Assembly (NCBI GenBank): GCA_023014365.1
Contig: JAEBUN010000019.1
Span: 682,001-746,000 of the forward strand
Source: Lepiota brunneoincarnata
Taxonomy: Eukaryota; Basidiomycota; Agaricomycetes; Agaricales; Agaricaceae
DNA length: 64,000 bases
Reading direction: 5' to 3'
Positions 24,287-36,788 of the stretch are shown one piece after another. Both the position numbers and the translations under genes were made by a program. The notes beneath the pieces are model-generated. The model made no database searches, was not told where the DNA came from, and worked only from the letters and a program-made list of their open reading frames with translations. Numbering within the stretch: position 1 is the first letter of the stretch; every line of letters begins with the position of its first letter.

Positions 24287-26361
24287 TCATGACAATGAGC
24301 GGATCAGTCTGGCCGCTGCCTCCGAACGCGCCTTGATAGAATACTTGAACGGCATGGGTTGTCTGACAATACACGTAAATGACCAACGATATCGTGCGTT
24401 TGCACATGCACACCCCTCCTTACCTTGTCATACCAGTAGTAAACTCGCATGTAGGCTCAATGACATTTCCATCATCATCCACCGCTTTCGTGACGTCGAA
24501 TAACAAAAGGACAGAGGCGGCGACACGGAACATGATCGACTCTGCGATGTGTCGGCCTTGGCACACTCTATTTGCGTGACTCGAATACAAAGTCATCACA
24601 GGGAGACCAGAAACCTACTCACCTCCTACCGAACCCAAACGTGATGTTCGAAGGATCCCTGCTGGGAACATGCAGCTTCCCGTCCTTGAGGAACCGTTCC
24701 GGTTTGACCTTTTCTGGCTCAGGGAATTCTATCGGGTCATAAAATAATGCCCTAGATGTACATCAGCAGCCCGCTTAATAGGGAGAAACGTGGTGGCATC
24801 TCACCAGACGTTGGGCATCACAATGGAGTTCGCAGGAATATGATATCCCTTGTATACATCATCGCGGAGTACTGCGTGATAGACCCCAAGCGGAAGGACC
24901 GGCTGCCATCTGCACCTTCTGTGAACTATAGATGTATTGAGCGACATGTTCCTGACGTACCTCAGAACCTCCTTCAGGAGCGCATTAAGGTAAGGCATGG
25001 ATTCCATATCACTGTGATCCGGCAGCCGTCCTCCAAGCACTCGATCAACTTCCTCTTGTGCTTTTTTGTACACTTCAGGGAAGCAAATGATAGCGAGGAG
25101 AAAGGTGGTGATAGCGCAAACGGTGGTGTCAGATGCAGCTGAAAAAAATTCAGTTGGCAAGGCTGATGAGGAAAAAGGGAGGGTTGAAAGGACCAATGAA
25201 AACCATCCCGGCTGTGTCCTTCACAAGTTTTTGCTCTGCTGGGGTAAGGTTGAGATCCTGCTGGCAACGTGACATAAAGCTGTCTACTAAGGTCCCATTC
25301 GCCTGCAGTGCGCATGGAGTTGCTAGAAATTCGCTACAGAAGAGGGAATACGTACCATTGCCGCGAGTGCAGCGTCGTAAGGCAGATTCAAAAAGTCAAG
25401 CATCTCACGCCGCAATTCCCTGACCTTGGCCTTCCACCCTGTGCCTGGAAATATTTCAGGGATGTGGCGAAGAAAGTAGAATGTTTCCACGAAAAATGTT
25501 CCCGGGTTCAAAGCCTCGGCAACGCGATTGATCGTGAGTTCTGCGTGCTCCACATATGGATCTTGCGTGGGCTTGACTTCGATGCCATATGACATGGACA
25601 TGGCGATGGCGCCAATCATACTGCAACCATGTGTAAGAAACGAGGGATACCACATAAAGGCGGACCGCATATTCAAACTCACTGCCTGAGATGCGGAACG
25701 AAATTCTGGGGCTCTTTGAGCAAGTGATTGAGGAAGATATGAAGTTTCTCTGTTTCGTGTGATACGTGGAGAGATGTGTCGGAGGGATGGATGTATTTCT
25801 GGAATAGACGCCGCCTCTCCTTCCAGGGGTCACCGTACTGGCATCAAAACCATGAGCCAGTCCCATCCAACCCTACAATGCATTATGCTCGATAGGCTGC
25901 AGTGCTAGAGAGGGGGGTAGGTACTTACAATTCGAACACGACTCTCGACAATGCCCTGAGGAGCTTTGGTTACGTGAAATATGAGGAGCAAACATTCAGC
26001 AGATCTCACCGACTAGAATAGATAGCCGACCTCTTCTCCAAGAGATCATTGATGGCCTCCCCTGATTGCAGGATGATAATCGAATTTCCAGCGGCCTCAA
26101 CATGGAGAATGTCTGAGTCTGGGGTATAGTTGAAGGTAGGAGTAAACCGGAAGTGGCACGACAACACACGCACTGTAGTCTTTGGCCCACTCGGAGAACG
26201 TGAACCACTGGTGCTTGGTGGGCAAATCTAAAAGGTTTTTAATCAAGGGGAGTCCCCTTGGTCCGGGTGGTAGCGGGAGCGGGGAGCGCTTGGGTGATTG
26301 CAGCCAATAAGCCAGGAACACTTAGGAGTACCCCAAGAGCCAGGTATGCCTGATAGGCCAT
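24287..26361 (-). CDS. Cytochrome P450 paralogue 3 (group A), frameshifts as read
   Basis: The start reads MAYQAYLALGVLLS; an extra T near 26,314 then shifts the frame, after which LAYWLQSPKRSPLPLPP follows. Recognisable downstream are LIKNLLDLPTKHQWFTFSEW, the SMTYG-like SMSYGIEVKPTQDP, FYFLRHIPEIFPGTGW, the I-helix AASDTTVCAITTFLLA (Ala-Ser where group B has Gly-Ala), K-helix LNALLKEVLR, RWQPVLPLGVYHAVLRDDVY, PERFLKDGKL, FGFGRR and RLIRSLS. The FNEGR segment found in the other copies after SRCQQD is missing, an in-frame loss of about four codons. An extra G near 25,838 shifts the frame at MPYGDPW. The rest of the heme and I-helix region is open. Confidence 0.85.
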
Positions 26362-27198
26362 AGCTTCAACTATCTGAGTAGTGTGAGGTCGTTGAGGGGA
26401 GGGGGGAAAGCGGGTTGAGGTGGATGGCAATTGCAGTATATGCCAAGTACTCATTGAAACGTGGGTGCCACCCCCTCGCAGGGACATCTAAACCTTTGGT
26501 TCCCTGCGCCTGGCCTCTTCCCAAGGGAGCTTCAGCCTTCCAGGATACCATTCATAGTTGAATGCAGGGATGCTGGGTAATGAGTGAACAGTTCAGATGA
26601 ATGACCGAGATCCACCATTCTCTGACCGTTCCATTCCTCCTCTCGAAATGGAACATTAAGCATGAGTTCGAAGGTCGACTTCAACTTGACTGGGGATACC
26701 TGACCGGGCAGTGCCAGGACTAGACTCGCTACCAGTCCTTCGACTCTTTCCGTAATCAGATTTATAATGCCGATTTAGCCGAACATGCCGAAATGATTAT
26801 ATCAAAACGATGATATCATTACTTCTTTTAAAGGAAGTCGGAGACTGAAAAGAAGGACCAGGAGAAACGGACGCAGTTTGGGGCCCGCACACGAGTATCC
26901 GAGGCTAACATATTGCTCGTATTGTTACAACTAGACAAAGGTCCAACTTCCAAAGACTCGAATACATACAAACTACGACACAAGCACAGGTGTGTTCGCA
27001 GTACGGCAAAGAACAACACCAGAATTGACAGACCAACACGAGTACATTGAGCAGCGTCAGGATTAACAGGCCAGCCGGCCGTAGTTGCGGGCGAATTACA
27101 AGTCTGCGAGCATAAACCATGGTATCAATGCAACAAACCAGTGGACCCCCTGCCCTATTAGAATTATACATACTATGAATAAACCAGCATTCATATAT
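26362..27198. other. Gap between P450 paralogue 3 and the monooxygenase copy 2
   Basis: Holds the 5' flank of paralogue 3 and, at about 27,050-27,140, a block also present at 29,130-29,220 and near 43,200-43,290 (gccagc..gta..gcg..gaattacaagtct). It is read as an array flank sequence. No gene is recognised. Confidence 0.4.
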
Positions 27199-28425
27199 CT
27201 ACTGACTACTCGTACCTTTTGATTCCCCACCTGCATCCCTATGACCCACCAAAACTTCGCTGAGTCTCTTCACAATCTCAGCTACACTTTCTCCGCTAAA
27301 GAAGCTGTTCAAATTTGTCAGGGTCTTCTTGGCGTCGATGTGGGTCCCTGCAAGCATTCCCGCCCCGAATTGTTGCAGAGTTGTTGTCCAGTCTACATTG
27401 TCTTCGAAATGGGAACGGATGGCTTGGGAAAGATCTAGAGCATCTGTCAACGCTAGATTGACTCCTACTCCGGCGAAAATGTCATAAGATGTGCCTCATC
27501 ACCAATCAGGGTGACACTTAAAGGAAAATAGTGAGAATTGGACGAAAAGAACAGCTTGTGATATGACCTACCCAGGGCGAGTTTCCCACTTCACTTCAAC
27601 TGGAAGCATGTACATTTGACAGACAATAAGTAGCCCGGAAGCCCGCAACACGAAATCCTTGCTTAAGGCGTCCCAGTCGGGGTATTTGAGGTCAACGAGG
27701 GCCCGCTTCCGAAGCTTGAACATCCGCCCAATCAATGCCGCAGGTGGCAGCCCAATCCTCGTCAACTCGGACCGCAGCGTACGTCTTCACTGACCCGTCG
27801 CTGTTCCGCTGGGTTCCCAAGACGCTGTTTCCATGAAATTGATAGCATGTCCCGAGACCAACACGCGAGGCAAGATCGGGATGCTCCTCATCGACTCTCT
27901 CAACATGAGCCTCAACACAAGTGATGCCATTATAGAAAGGCTTTTCGTCTGTCAAGAGCCTTCGCACGCGACTCCATGCGCCGTCCGCACCCACGATGAG
28001 CCCAAACCCACTCTTCTTTCCACCATCTGCAAACTCGATGGTGAATTGTGGTTTGTCCTTCGTCGAGCCCTCATCCTCCGAGATTTTGACTACCTTCTTT
28101 CCCCACTCTATCACTCCATCATCCAAAGAGTCAAGGAGGATCCTATGCAAATCTCGTCTGTCGATCTCCGGTCGATCAGGAGGCATGATATCACTGCCTT
28201 CTGGGCTGAGCCCGTCATCGAGTCCGGGCCAAGGTCGAGAGAACCGCCTTGGGAGCGACTTTCACTGGATGCATCCAGCTCAAAGAGTTGGGAGGGAATG
28301 TTCTGGAGCTTGAGAAGACGGGCAAGAGTGAGGCCGCCGGGACCACCTGTAGATTAATGAGCATACGTGCAATGTCGATTCGAGCAGGGCCTACCGCCGA
28401 TGATTGCAATTCGTGGTATTGCTAT
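27199..28425 (-). pseudogene. TetX-like FAD-dependent monooxygenase, copy 2, broken
   Basis: Inverted paralogue of the gene at 7292-8615. The initiator position reads ATA instead of ATG (28,425-28,423). About 112 bases present in copy 1 (7498-7609, from SGQQAL to VWAD) are absent, which changes the frame. An extra G near 27,715 shifts the frame again. The middle (MPPDRPEIDRRDLHRILLDS through GADGAWSRVRRLL) and the end (DALDLSQAIRSHFEDNVDW through GESVAEIVKRLSEVLVG) are well kept. They show what the matching parts of copy 1 should look like. The lost start and the deletion cannot be explained by base-calling noise, so this copy is probably dead. Confidence 0.85.
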
Positions 28426-29309
28426 GGAGAGTTTTTGCGTTCTCGGTCGTAAAGCTCGAATGAAGCTGGGAAACGGTTTGATGAAAGTTGACTATGTGAC
28501 TTCGGATTTAAGGTCGCCCGCATCCGACGCCCGCTCAGGACCTGGGCACTCAGCTGATTCGCCTTCCAGCCTGCAGAAGCTGTGCTCTGCAAGGATGCCG
28601 ACGGCGTCGGTATGGGCGCGTGTCCTGATTTTGGAGTCAAACGGGATTGTGCGGAGAATAGGCCACAGCTCATATCAGCTTCTCACAGGTGTGAGTCAGA
28701 TGCATCTCACTAATAACTCGATCTATGCAGCTGCGGGGCCTTCGGAATCGGATGGGCTGATCCTTGTGGCCATGCAGCCTGACCCTGCACTCTATACCGC
28801 TTGGGAGTCTCAGAAAGCGGGAAACACCATCACTGAGTTTCTGGCCGGGGTCATATTGCAATTGTTATGCTACGTTTCGAGCTGGATGTCAATTAAAACT
28901 TTCCCTCGGAGCAGCTTTCCAGTGTCCGCGTTCAGAACAAATCATATCCACGGACGAGATTGGGCTCACATGAGGTGACCAAACCGGCTTGGTAGAGGTG
29001 TTTTATTCCACCGCCGTCGACAAAGGGGAGAGACCGAGTCGAAGTGGAAAGAGCGAGGTGAAATTGCGAAAGCACCCATGCGAGGTCGAACTGAGTGCAA
29101 TACAAGCTTGGGTGTCAGCACGAGTGATAGTGCGTCAAGAGCAGCGTTAGGATAAACGGGCAAACCAGCCGTATGTGCGGGTGAATTACAAGTCTTCGAG
29201 CATGAACCGTGACATCAATGTACAAATTTCAGTTTACAAGAGATACAGGTTCTCCGGATTTACATTAGCACCATTTCAATTCCAAATCCGCAGAACATTG
29301 GGAAATCAA
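28426..29309. repeat. 5' flank of the inverted duplication and array flank sequence
   Basis: Up to about 28,950 it matches 6784-7291 in reverse complement. At 28,937-28,948 it shows the empty site of the MITE found at 6555-6783. From about 29,130 to 29,220 it carries a second copy of the flank block found at 27,050-27,140. No gene is seen. Confidence 0.65.
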
Positions 29310-31385
29310 TCACGAAAGTGAGCGAATCAGTCTGGCCGCTGCCTCCGAGCGCGGCTTGATAGAGCACTTGAACGGCATAGGTTGTCTAACAATACACGTC
29401 AGTGACTTGACGACATCGCCCATCTGTACTTGGTTACCTTGCAATCCCAGGAGTATACTCGCATGTAGGTTCGATCGCATTTCCATCGGCATCCACTGCT
29501 TTCGTGACATCGAACAACGAAAGAACGGAACAAGCAACATGGAACACCATCGATTCTGCGATATGTCGGCCTGGGCACACCCTATCCGCGTGACCCGGAT
29601 ATGAAATCACACAAGGGAGGAAACCGGAAGTCTACTCACCGTCTACCGAATCCGAATGTGATGTCCGAGGGATCCCTGCCGGGAACATGCAGCTTCCCAT
29701 CCTTGAGGAATCGTTCTGGCTTGACCTGTTCTGGCTCAGGGAATGCCACTGGGTCATAGAACAAGGCCCTGGATATGTATGTGTCATCAGCAATCGCTTG
29801 CCAAGGAGAAATATAATAGCATATCACCAGACGTTGGGTATCACAATCGAGTTCGCAGGAATATGATATCCTTTATACACATCATCGCAGAGTACTGCAT
29901 GATAGAGTCCTAATGGTAAGACAGGCTGCCATCTATACTCTCCTCCGTAAGCCATAAGCATGTGAAACAGTATGTCCCTGGCGTACCTCAGAACTTCTTT
30001 CAGTAGCGCATTAAGATAGGGCATGGACTTCCCTATCACTGTGGTCTGGTAACCGGCCCCCGAGCACTTGATCAACTTCTTCTTGGGCTTTTCTATATAC
30101 TTCGGGGAAGCGAACGATAGCAAGGAAGAACGTCGTGATGACGCAAACAGAAGTGTCAGCTCCCGCTGCCAAAAAAAAACACAGTTGGCAAAGACTGATG
30201 GGAGAAGGGGGAGGATAAAATGCACCATGAAAAACCTGTGCAGCCACCTCCTTTACGAGCTTTTGTTCGCTTGGGGTAAGCCGACCTTCGTTGAAGTCCT
30301 GCTGGCAACGTGACACGAAACTGTCTGTCGAGGTCCCACCCGTCTACAGTGTGTATGAAGCTTCCGAAAAGTCACTTCAGAAAATGGAACACGCACAATT
30401 GCCCCGAGCGCAGCGTCATAGGGCAGGTTCAAAAAATCAAGCATCTCACACCGCAACTCCCTAACCTTGGCCTTCCACCCTGTCCCCGGAAATCCCTCAG
30501 GGACGTGGCGAAGGAAGTAGAAAGTCTCCGCAAGAAACGTTCCAGGAATCACAGCTTCGGAGACCCCGACGAACGCCTGTTCCGCCAGCTCTACATAAGG
30601 ATCGCATGTGGGCTCGACTTTGATGCCGTATGTCATGGATATGGTGATGGCACCGACCATACTGAAGCCATTTGTGAGATACTGGCTGTTCCAAGCCGCA
30701 GGTTCGGACTCACTGTCTGATATGTGCAATGAAGTTCTGGGGTTCCTTGAGCAATAGGTTGAGGAAGATATGAAGCTTTTCCTGTCTCGTGTGATACATG
30801 GAGAGATTTATCGGAAGGATGGATGTATTTCTGGAATAGACGCCGCCTCTCTTTCCAGAAGGTCGTTGTATGGCATTAGCCCCAAGGCCAGTCCCATCCA
30901 ACCCTGCAATATGTATTATGTATGACTAGCTGCAGCACCAGAAACAGGAGGTACTCACAATTCCGATATGACTCTTGACACCGCGCTGAAGAACTAGATT
31001 ATTGAAATACAACGACCAGACATCCCAGCGAATCTCACCGACTGGAATAGATAGCCTGACCGCCGCTCCAAGAGCTCATTGATGGCTTCCTCCGATTGCA
31101 GGACGATTATTGAATATCCAGCGGCCTCGACATGGAGCACGTCGGTATCTGAAATACAGCTGGAGGCTAAATCCAATGGGATGTGATATGAGAACACACG
31201 CACTGTAATCCTCGGCCCACCTTGCAATATGTGAACCATTGGCGCTCTGTGGGTAAATCGAGGAGATTTTTAATCAATGGGAGTTTTCTTGGTCCGGGTG
31301 GTAGTGGGAGCTGGGAGCGCTTAGATGATCGGAGCCAATAGGCAAGGACAGTCAGGAAACCCCCAAGAGCTATGATAAGAGCCAT
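29310..31385 (-). CDS. Cytochrome P450 paralogue 4 (group B), several frameshifts
   Basis: The start at 31,385 reads MALIIALGGFLTVLAYWL; an ATG at 31,393 matches the MAYG start of relatives only if an extra base is ignored. LPLPPGPRKLPLIKNLLDLP and TERQWFTYCK follow. The I-helix AGADTSVCVITTFFLA, K-helix LNALLKEVLR, RWQPVLPLGLYHAVLCDDVY, HVPGRDPSDITFGFGRR and RLIRSLS are present. Extra bases occur in exon 1 (near 31,223), in the RRSAIYSSR region (near 31,055), around MPYND (near 30,885) and near 30,030. It has more breaks than its group B relatives, so decay is possible besides error. It lies next to the broken monooxygenase copy. Confidence 0.82.
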
Positions 31386-33045
31386 AATGCCATGGCTCCA
31401 ACAGTCCGAATGGAACGAAGGACTGGGGAGGGACGAGGTGACCGGGAACAGATGGAGGTCCATTAGTCAAGCCGTAGCTACTGCACAGTTATAGGGTGCC
31501 TCACCCCGGCGGTTACTTATTGGAGTACTTTCCTTCGGCTATCTGCGCTCGACTTCCTCTACATGGAACTTGCGGGATGCCGGTGACAGTTGAGATTGAA
31601 TGCCAACAAATATATCGAATAGTGATTAATCGGCTCCTAAGTGATCGTTTCCGCCCATTCTCTCACAGTTCTGTTTTCTCTCGGGGTCGAACTTGAAACG
31701 TTAAACGCTTAATCTTCGTCCGTGATATTGTCTTCAACTTCCTTCTCAGGAGCGGGAGCAGGGGCAGTGGCGATACGTAACAATGATAATGATGCATACG
31801 CTGGGGGAAATCTCATTTGTACATACAGGCGACATGGGGTGTTGCTCTGATTTTCATAGCCGACATGTTTTGTGTCCGCTTTTTGCCATCAGTTCTTTTT
31901 TCCTCTTTGCAGATCCATATATGCAATTTGTGATGCAAAGAAATATGATGGATGTCGGGACTGTTCTTACCTTGTTGTGGTCAAGTCAACTTACATGCAC
32001 CGTCCAACGAACATGATCACTTCCGGAATACATAGTACTACATAAATACACGAAACACCAGTCACTAATGACCACGCGTCTCCGCAAAAGTCCTAGTAGT
32101 CGAGCCTGTCTTTGGCCTGAGGCTGTGTTTGGGGGGATATCTGTCGAGGGCGCTTTCGTCGCAGGGGTAGTTTCCAGAGCCCGGCATTACTTGGGCTTAG
32201 CCACGGCCGGGGTGCCATCATCTTGCATAAGCCAACAACGGAGAGGGACTAGAGCCAGATGGGTACAGAAGCTATGATCATCAGCCAGTAGCAAGTTCAG
32301 ATTTACCTGGGTCCTGAAGGGAAAATTGGGCGGATGAAGTAAGGGGTTACTGGGGAACATGATCAAGAGGCCCCAGTTTAAGGAGAGTGCCAAGTTCTTC
32401 CCTTCCGGAGGCATATATGTAGCGGATAGTTCGATGATCAGGGAGTAGGATAGACGTCCATAATGAAACCATTGTGGGGCGTGAATGGGAGGGGGATGGC
32501 TTTTCGGAACTTGCTCAGCCTCGGAAGGAAGGGTTCAAGAGACTCGGGTTTGTTCATAGAAATGACTTTTGATACAGTGGCGTAACTTACTAGACCCAGT
32601 CCATATTTATGCTATCCTCTGGCTCAAACCGTGTACTTATCCCAATATAAGACGAAGGGTTTGTGTCTACGGAGGGTATCGAAACAGTCTGTAGATGATG
32701 GGGTTTCGTGAAGGCGACAAGTCGATATACACACTCAGAATCCCAAACACCAAACTTGGACGCGTCAGTCATACTCGAGCTCGAGTCCTTGTACACAAAT
32801 GCCGACAGAGGTTCAAGCGGGGGCTAGGAATCCCCGGCTATGGAGCTGGGGGGTAAAACCGCGATGGTTGGGTCAACTTTCCGGCTGCTGTTTCAGGCTT
32901 CTCCACTCAAGCCCTCAATAAAGGTTCCCATTTGTAGTTTCAGTTTACAGGAAATCGAGAACGATTGCAGTATTGGTGTACTCATATGTCCAATCTGGCA
33001 CTACTTCAATTCCGAATGTCCAGATAATCGGGAAAGTGGAGTCAA
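31386..33045 (-). pseudogene. Gap with the clearest RING-gene relic
   Basis: From about 31,705 to 31,850 the sequence follows 43,555-43,680 of the RING gene: cttcaacttccttctc, ggagcaggggcagtggcgat and gcgacatgggg have close counterparts there, including the last intron. From about 32,260 to 32,400 it follows 44,550-44,680, sharing ggatgaagtaaggggtt and ggggaacatgatc. From about 32,790 to 32,900 it follows 44,850-44,940. The frame is lost throughout. The order of blocks is the same as in the intact gene. Confidence 0.75.
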
Positions 33046-35125
33046 TCACGACAATGAGTGAATCAGTCTGACTGCTGCCTCCGAGCGTGGCTTGATAGAG
33101 CACTTGAACGGCATAGGTTGTCTGACGATACACGTCAGTGACTTAACGACATCGCGCATCTGTATTTGGTTACCTTGCCATGCCAGGCGTATACTCGCAT
33201 GTAGGTTCGATTATATTTCCATCGGCATCCACTGCTTTCGTGACATCGAACAACGAAAGAACAGAAGAGGCAACATGGAACATCATCGATTCTGCGATAT
33301 GTCGACCCTGACACACCCTAGTCGCGTGACTCGAATATGAAATCATTCAAGAGAGGAAACCGGAAGTCTACTCACCTCCTACCGAACCCAAAATTGACGT
33401 CTGAAGGGTCCCTGCCTGGTACATGCAGCTTCCCATCCTTGAGGAACCGTTCTGGCTTGACCCTTTCTGGCTCAGGGAACTCTGCTGGGTCATAGCATAA
33501 TGCCCTAGTGATATATCATCAGCGGCCACTAAAGAAGGGGGGAAATGGTATATCCCACCAGACGTTGGGTATTACGATTGAGTTGGCAGGAATATGATAT
33601 CCTTTATACACATCATCGCAGAGTACTGCGTGATAGAGCCCTAGTGGTAAGACAGGCTGCCATCTATACTCTCCTCCGTAACCCATAAACGTGTAAAACA
33701 GTATGTCCCTGGCGTACCTCAGTACTTCTTTCAGTAGCGCATTGAGATATGGCATAGATTCCCTATCGTTGTGGTCTGGCAGTCGCCCCTCGAGTACTCG
33801 ATCAACTTCCTCTTGGGCTTTTTTATATACTTCGGGGAAGCAAACGATAGCAAGGAAGAACGTTGTGATGGCGCAAACAGAAGTGTCAGCTCCCGCTAAC
33901 GAAAAAAAAAAGTTATCAGTCATGCAAAGGACTGATGAGAGATGAATAGAGATATAACACACCAATAAAAACCTGAGCGGCCATATCCTTTACGAGTTGT
34001 TGTTCGTCTGGGGTAAGTCGGCCTTCGTTGAAGTCCTGCTGACAACGTGACACAAAACTGTCTGTCGAGGTCCCATCCACCTACAGTGTGTATGAGGCTT
34101 CTGAAAAGTCACTTCAGAAAATGGAACACCCACAATTGCACTGAGCGCAGCATCATAAGGCAGGTTCAAGAAATCAAGCATCTCACACCGCAACTCCCTA
34201 ATCTTGGCCTTCCACCCTGTTCCCGGAAATCCCTTGGGGACGTGGCGAAGGAAGTAAAAAGTCTCCGCAAGAAACGTTCCAGGAATCACGCCTTCGGAGA
34301 CCCCTGCGAAAGTACGTTCCGCAAGCTCTACGTAAGGATCGTGTGTGGGATTGACTTTGATACCATATGTCATGGATATAGTGATAGCACCAACCATACT
34401 GAAGCCATTTGTGAGATATTGGATATGCCCCAAGCTACACCTTCAGACCCACTGTCGAATATGTGCAATGAAGTTCTGGGGTTCCTTGAGTAGTAGATTA
34501 AGGAAGATGTGAAGCTTTTCTGTTTCATGCGATAAATGGAGAGACGTATCGGAAGGATGGATGTATTTTTGGAACAGGCGCCGCCTCTCTTTCCAGAGAT
34601 CGTTGTATGGCATAAACGCAAAAGCCCAGTCCCATCCGACCCTACAATGTATTATATTCGACCAGCTACAGTGCTAGGGGAGGGAGGGTACCCACAATGC
34701 CGACATGACTCTTGACACTGCGCTGAAGAACTAGATTATTGAAATACGACGACCAAACATCCAGCAAATCTCACCGACTAGAATAGATAGCCGACCGCCG
34801 CTCCAAGAGCTCATTGATGGCTTCCTCTGATTGCAGGATGATTATTGAATATCCAGCAGCCTCGACATGGAGAATGTCAGTATCTAAAACACAGCTGAAG
34901 GCTAGAGCCAATGGGATGTGATACCAGAACACACGCACTGTAGTCCTCGGCCCACTTGCAATATGTGAACCATTGGCGCTCTGTGGGTAAATCGAGGAGA
35001 TTTTTAATTAATGGGAGTTTTCTTGGTCCGGGTGGTAGTGGGAGCTGGGAACGTTTAGATGATCGCAGCAAATAAGCCAAGACACTTAGGAAGCCACCAA
35101 GAGCTATGTAAGAGCCATAAACCAT
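33046..35125 (-). CDS. Cytochrome P450 paralogue 5 (group B), open in all exons
   Basis: The best-preserved minus-strand copy, about 510 residues over eleven exons with no frameshift seen. Exon 1 encodes MVYGSYIALGGFLSVLAYLL (ER anchor) and the hinge SQLPLPPGPRKLPLIKN. Next come DILHVEAAGYSIIILQSEEA, a 27-base microexon (VSRVMSA), WKERRRLFQKYIHPSDTSLH, ITISMTYGIKVNPTHDP, FYFLRHVPKGFPGTGWKAK and SRCQQDFNEGRLTPDEQQ. The I-helix is AGADTSVCAITTFFLA, with the oxygen-activating acidic-Thr/Ser pair. The ExxR motif is KEVLR. PERFLKDGKL and the heme loop FGFGRR spliced to VCQGRH supply the cysteine ligand. It ends RLIHSLS. Such genes are commonly named O-methylsterigmatocystin oxidoreductase-like in Agaricomycetes; the true substrate is unknown. 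Confidence 0.93.
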
Positions 35126-36788
35126 GGATTCAACTTTCTGAGTGGAGTGAAAGATGGGGGATGAGGTGACTGGGAACCAATGGAACTCAGGAAATAGCTA
35201 CGCACAATTATAGGGTGCCTCGCTCCAACGGTTCCCCCTTCAAATACTCCTTTCGGCTTTCAGCTCTCAGCCTTCTCCATAAAGAACTTCCAGAAGATGA
35301 CATTGATTGCCAACAAATATATTGAATAGTCCTATGCTGTTGGTTCGGATGGGGTGGTTCGGACGGGTCACATGCAGTCTACCGTGTGCCTCGAATCGGT
35401 GGTGGAAAACCTTCTTTTTTTAAAAAAAATCATGCTACTCTAGCCTTGCCAGACGCAGCTATGAGGTTTGCATATTCACTGATACCCAATCGCGATCCGT
35501 CGAGGGAGGCTACACCCAAACACTCTTAGCCATACCTTCACTCAGCAAGCGTGATTGCCAAGCTTGAACTGGAAGCCTTGGCGACCATGCTGGTGGTGTA
35601 GTACAAGCGAGGGGCCCTGGCGACAGGCGACAGTCTGCGCGATGGGCTGATGAAAGGGTTATGTATTGGAGTACTTAGTTGTAGTCCCCCTCGACGGACT
35701 GCAATTAGGCACCGGTGAATAGGTAATGTGGACACTGCCCGCAGGTCTTGGGTGCCCCCAAACCCCACAGCCCCGTCTGGCTCTGCCAGAATAGAATGAT
35801 TTAAATTAAAAGAAAAGATTACCAAGCGTGACATGGGTCAAGATTTCCTAGCTCCCCTTCAGGTTGAATTTCGGGCAATAAAAAGGCCAAGGATGCATGA
35901 AATGCCTCCATACGTATGCCGTCCAAGAATGATATGGTCTGCCCCAGTCAAATGTGAGATATCAGAACTCGTGCGAACTCCACTAGTCTGAATTTGGTTC
36001 CGGGTTTGACGAGATTTCACCAGACCCTAACACGTACAGTGAAGAAGATTAACAGAGCCCCAGGCCAGCCAGCTGTAGTACAAGAGAACCAAAGATATTA
36101 TGAGTTTGAGAACGTAAGTCATCGCATCAATAGAGGCTCCACGGCGTGGGCTCGACCAGGCCGCAAGTGGTATCTCATGAAGGACCGTACCAAGCCTGAC
36201 CCCGTGCATTCCTACTCGCATTGGCAACCTCTTGGCCGACGTCGTGCTGGGAAGACACTATCTTGCATCTGTCATGGTGGTGCTTTTGATCGCAGGGGTC
36301 GTTTTCAGGTGACAGCCAGTCTGCGTGGAGTTGCATGAATTAGAGACTAGACAACAAGGTCAGACGTCCCAGTAGTCTTCCTATGCCAATCGCTTGCTAG
36401 CTCAACCTTCCGGAGGTAGCAGATTCAAGGACACGTAATCATGTAGAGTGCTTGTGGAACTTGCCAGGTGATTTTTTTCGGACAAGATGGGATGACGGGG
36501 GCAGTCCGGTGGGTGGGTCCTGGTCATACTCAAACGTGAAGCCATGTAAATGCTATTGTCGAGGCTCGAGCGGAGGCCAGGGATTTCTCGCCACGGGATT
36601 GAAAGACGAGGGCAAAGCTGGGTCGACTGCCTGCTGTTTTGGGTAGCTCTACTAGGCCTTCCGTTGTGGTACTTGCAAGGGGGTGTTCCCATTGTATGAT
36701 ATCAGTTGACGCTAAGCGTGCACATGTATCTTTATTTATACCACTAATACCTATCATTTCAATTTCAATCCACAAGGGTGGCTGTCAG
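35126..36788 (-). pseudogene. Gap with an inserted unknown block and a RING-gene relic
   Basis: At 35,330-35,940 lies sequence without a counterpart in most other gaps, starting near tgttggttcggatggggtgg and containing a T7/A8 palindrome at about 35,414-35,430. At 35,942-35,975 the string ccccagtcaaatgtgagata is shared with 40,284. From about 35,995 to 36,690 it matches the relic at 23,440-24,180. The gene-derived part (36,470-36,660) resembles 44,820-44,940. No open gene is present. Confidence 0.5.
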
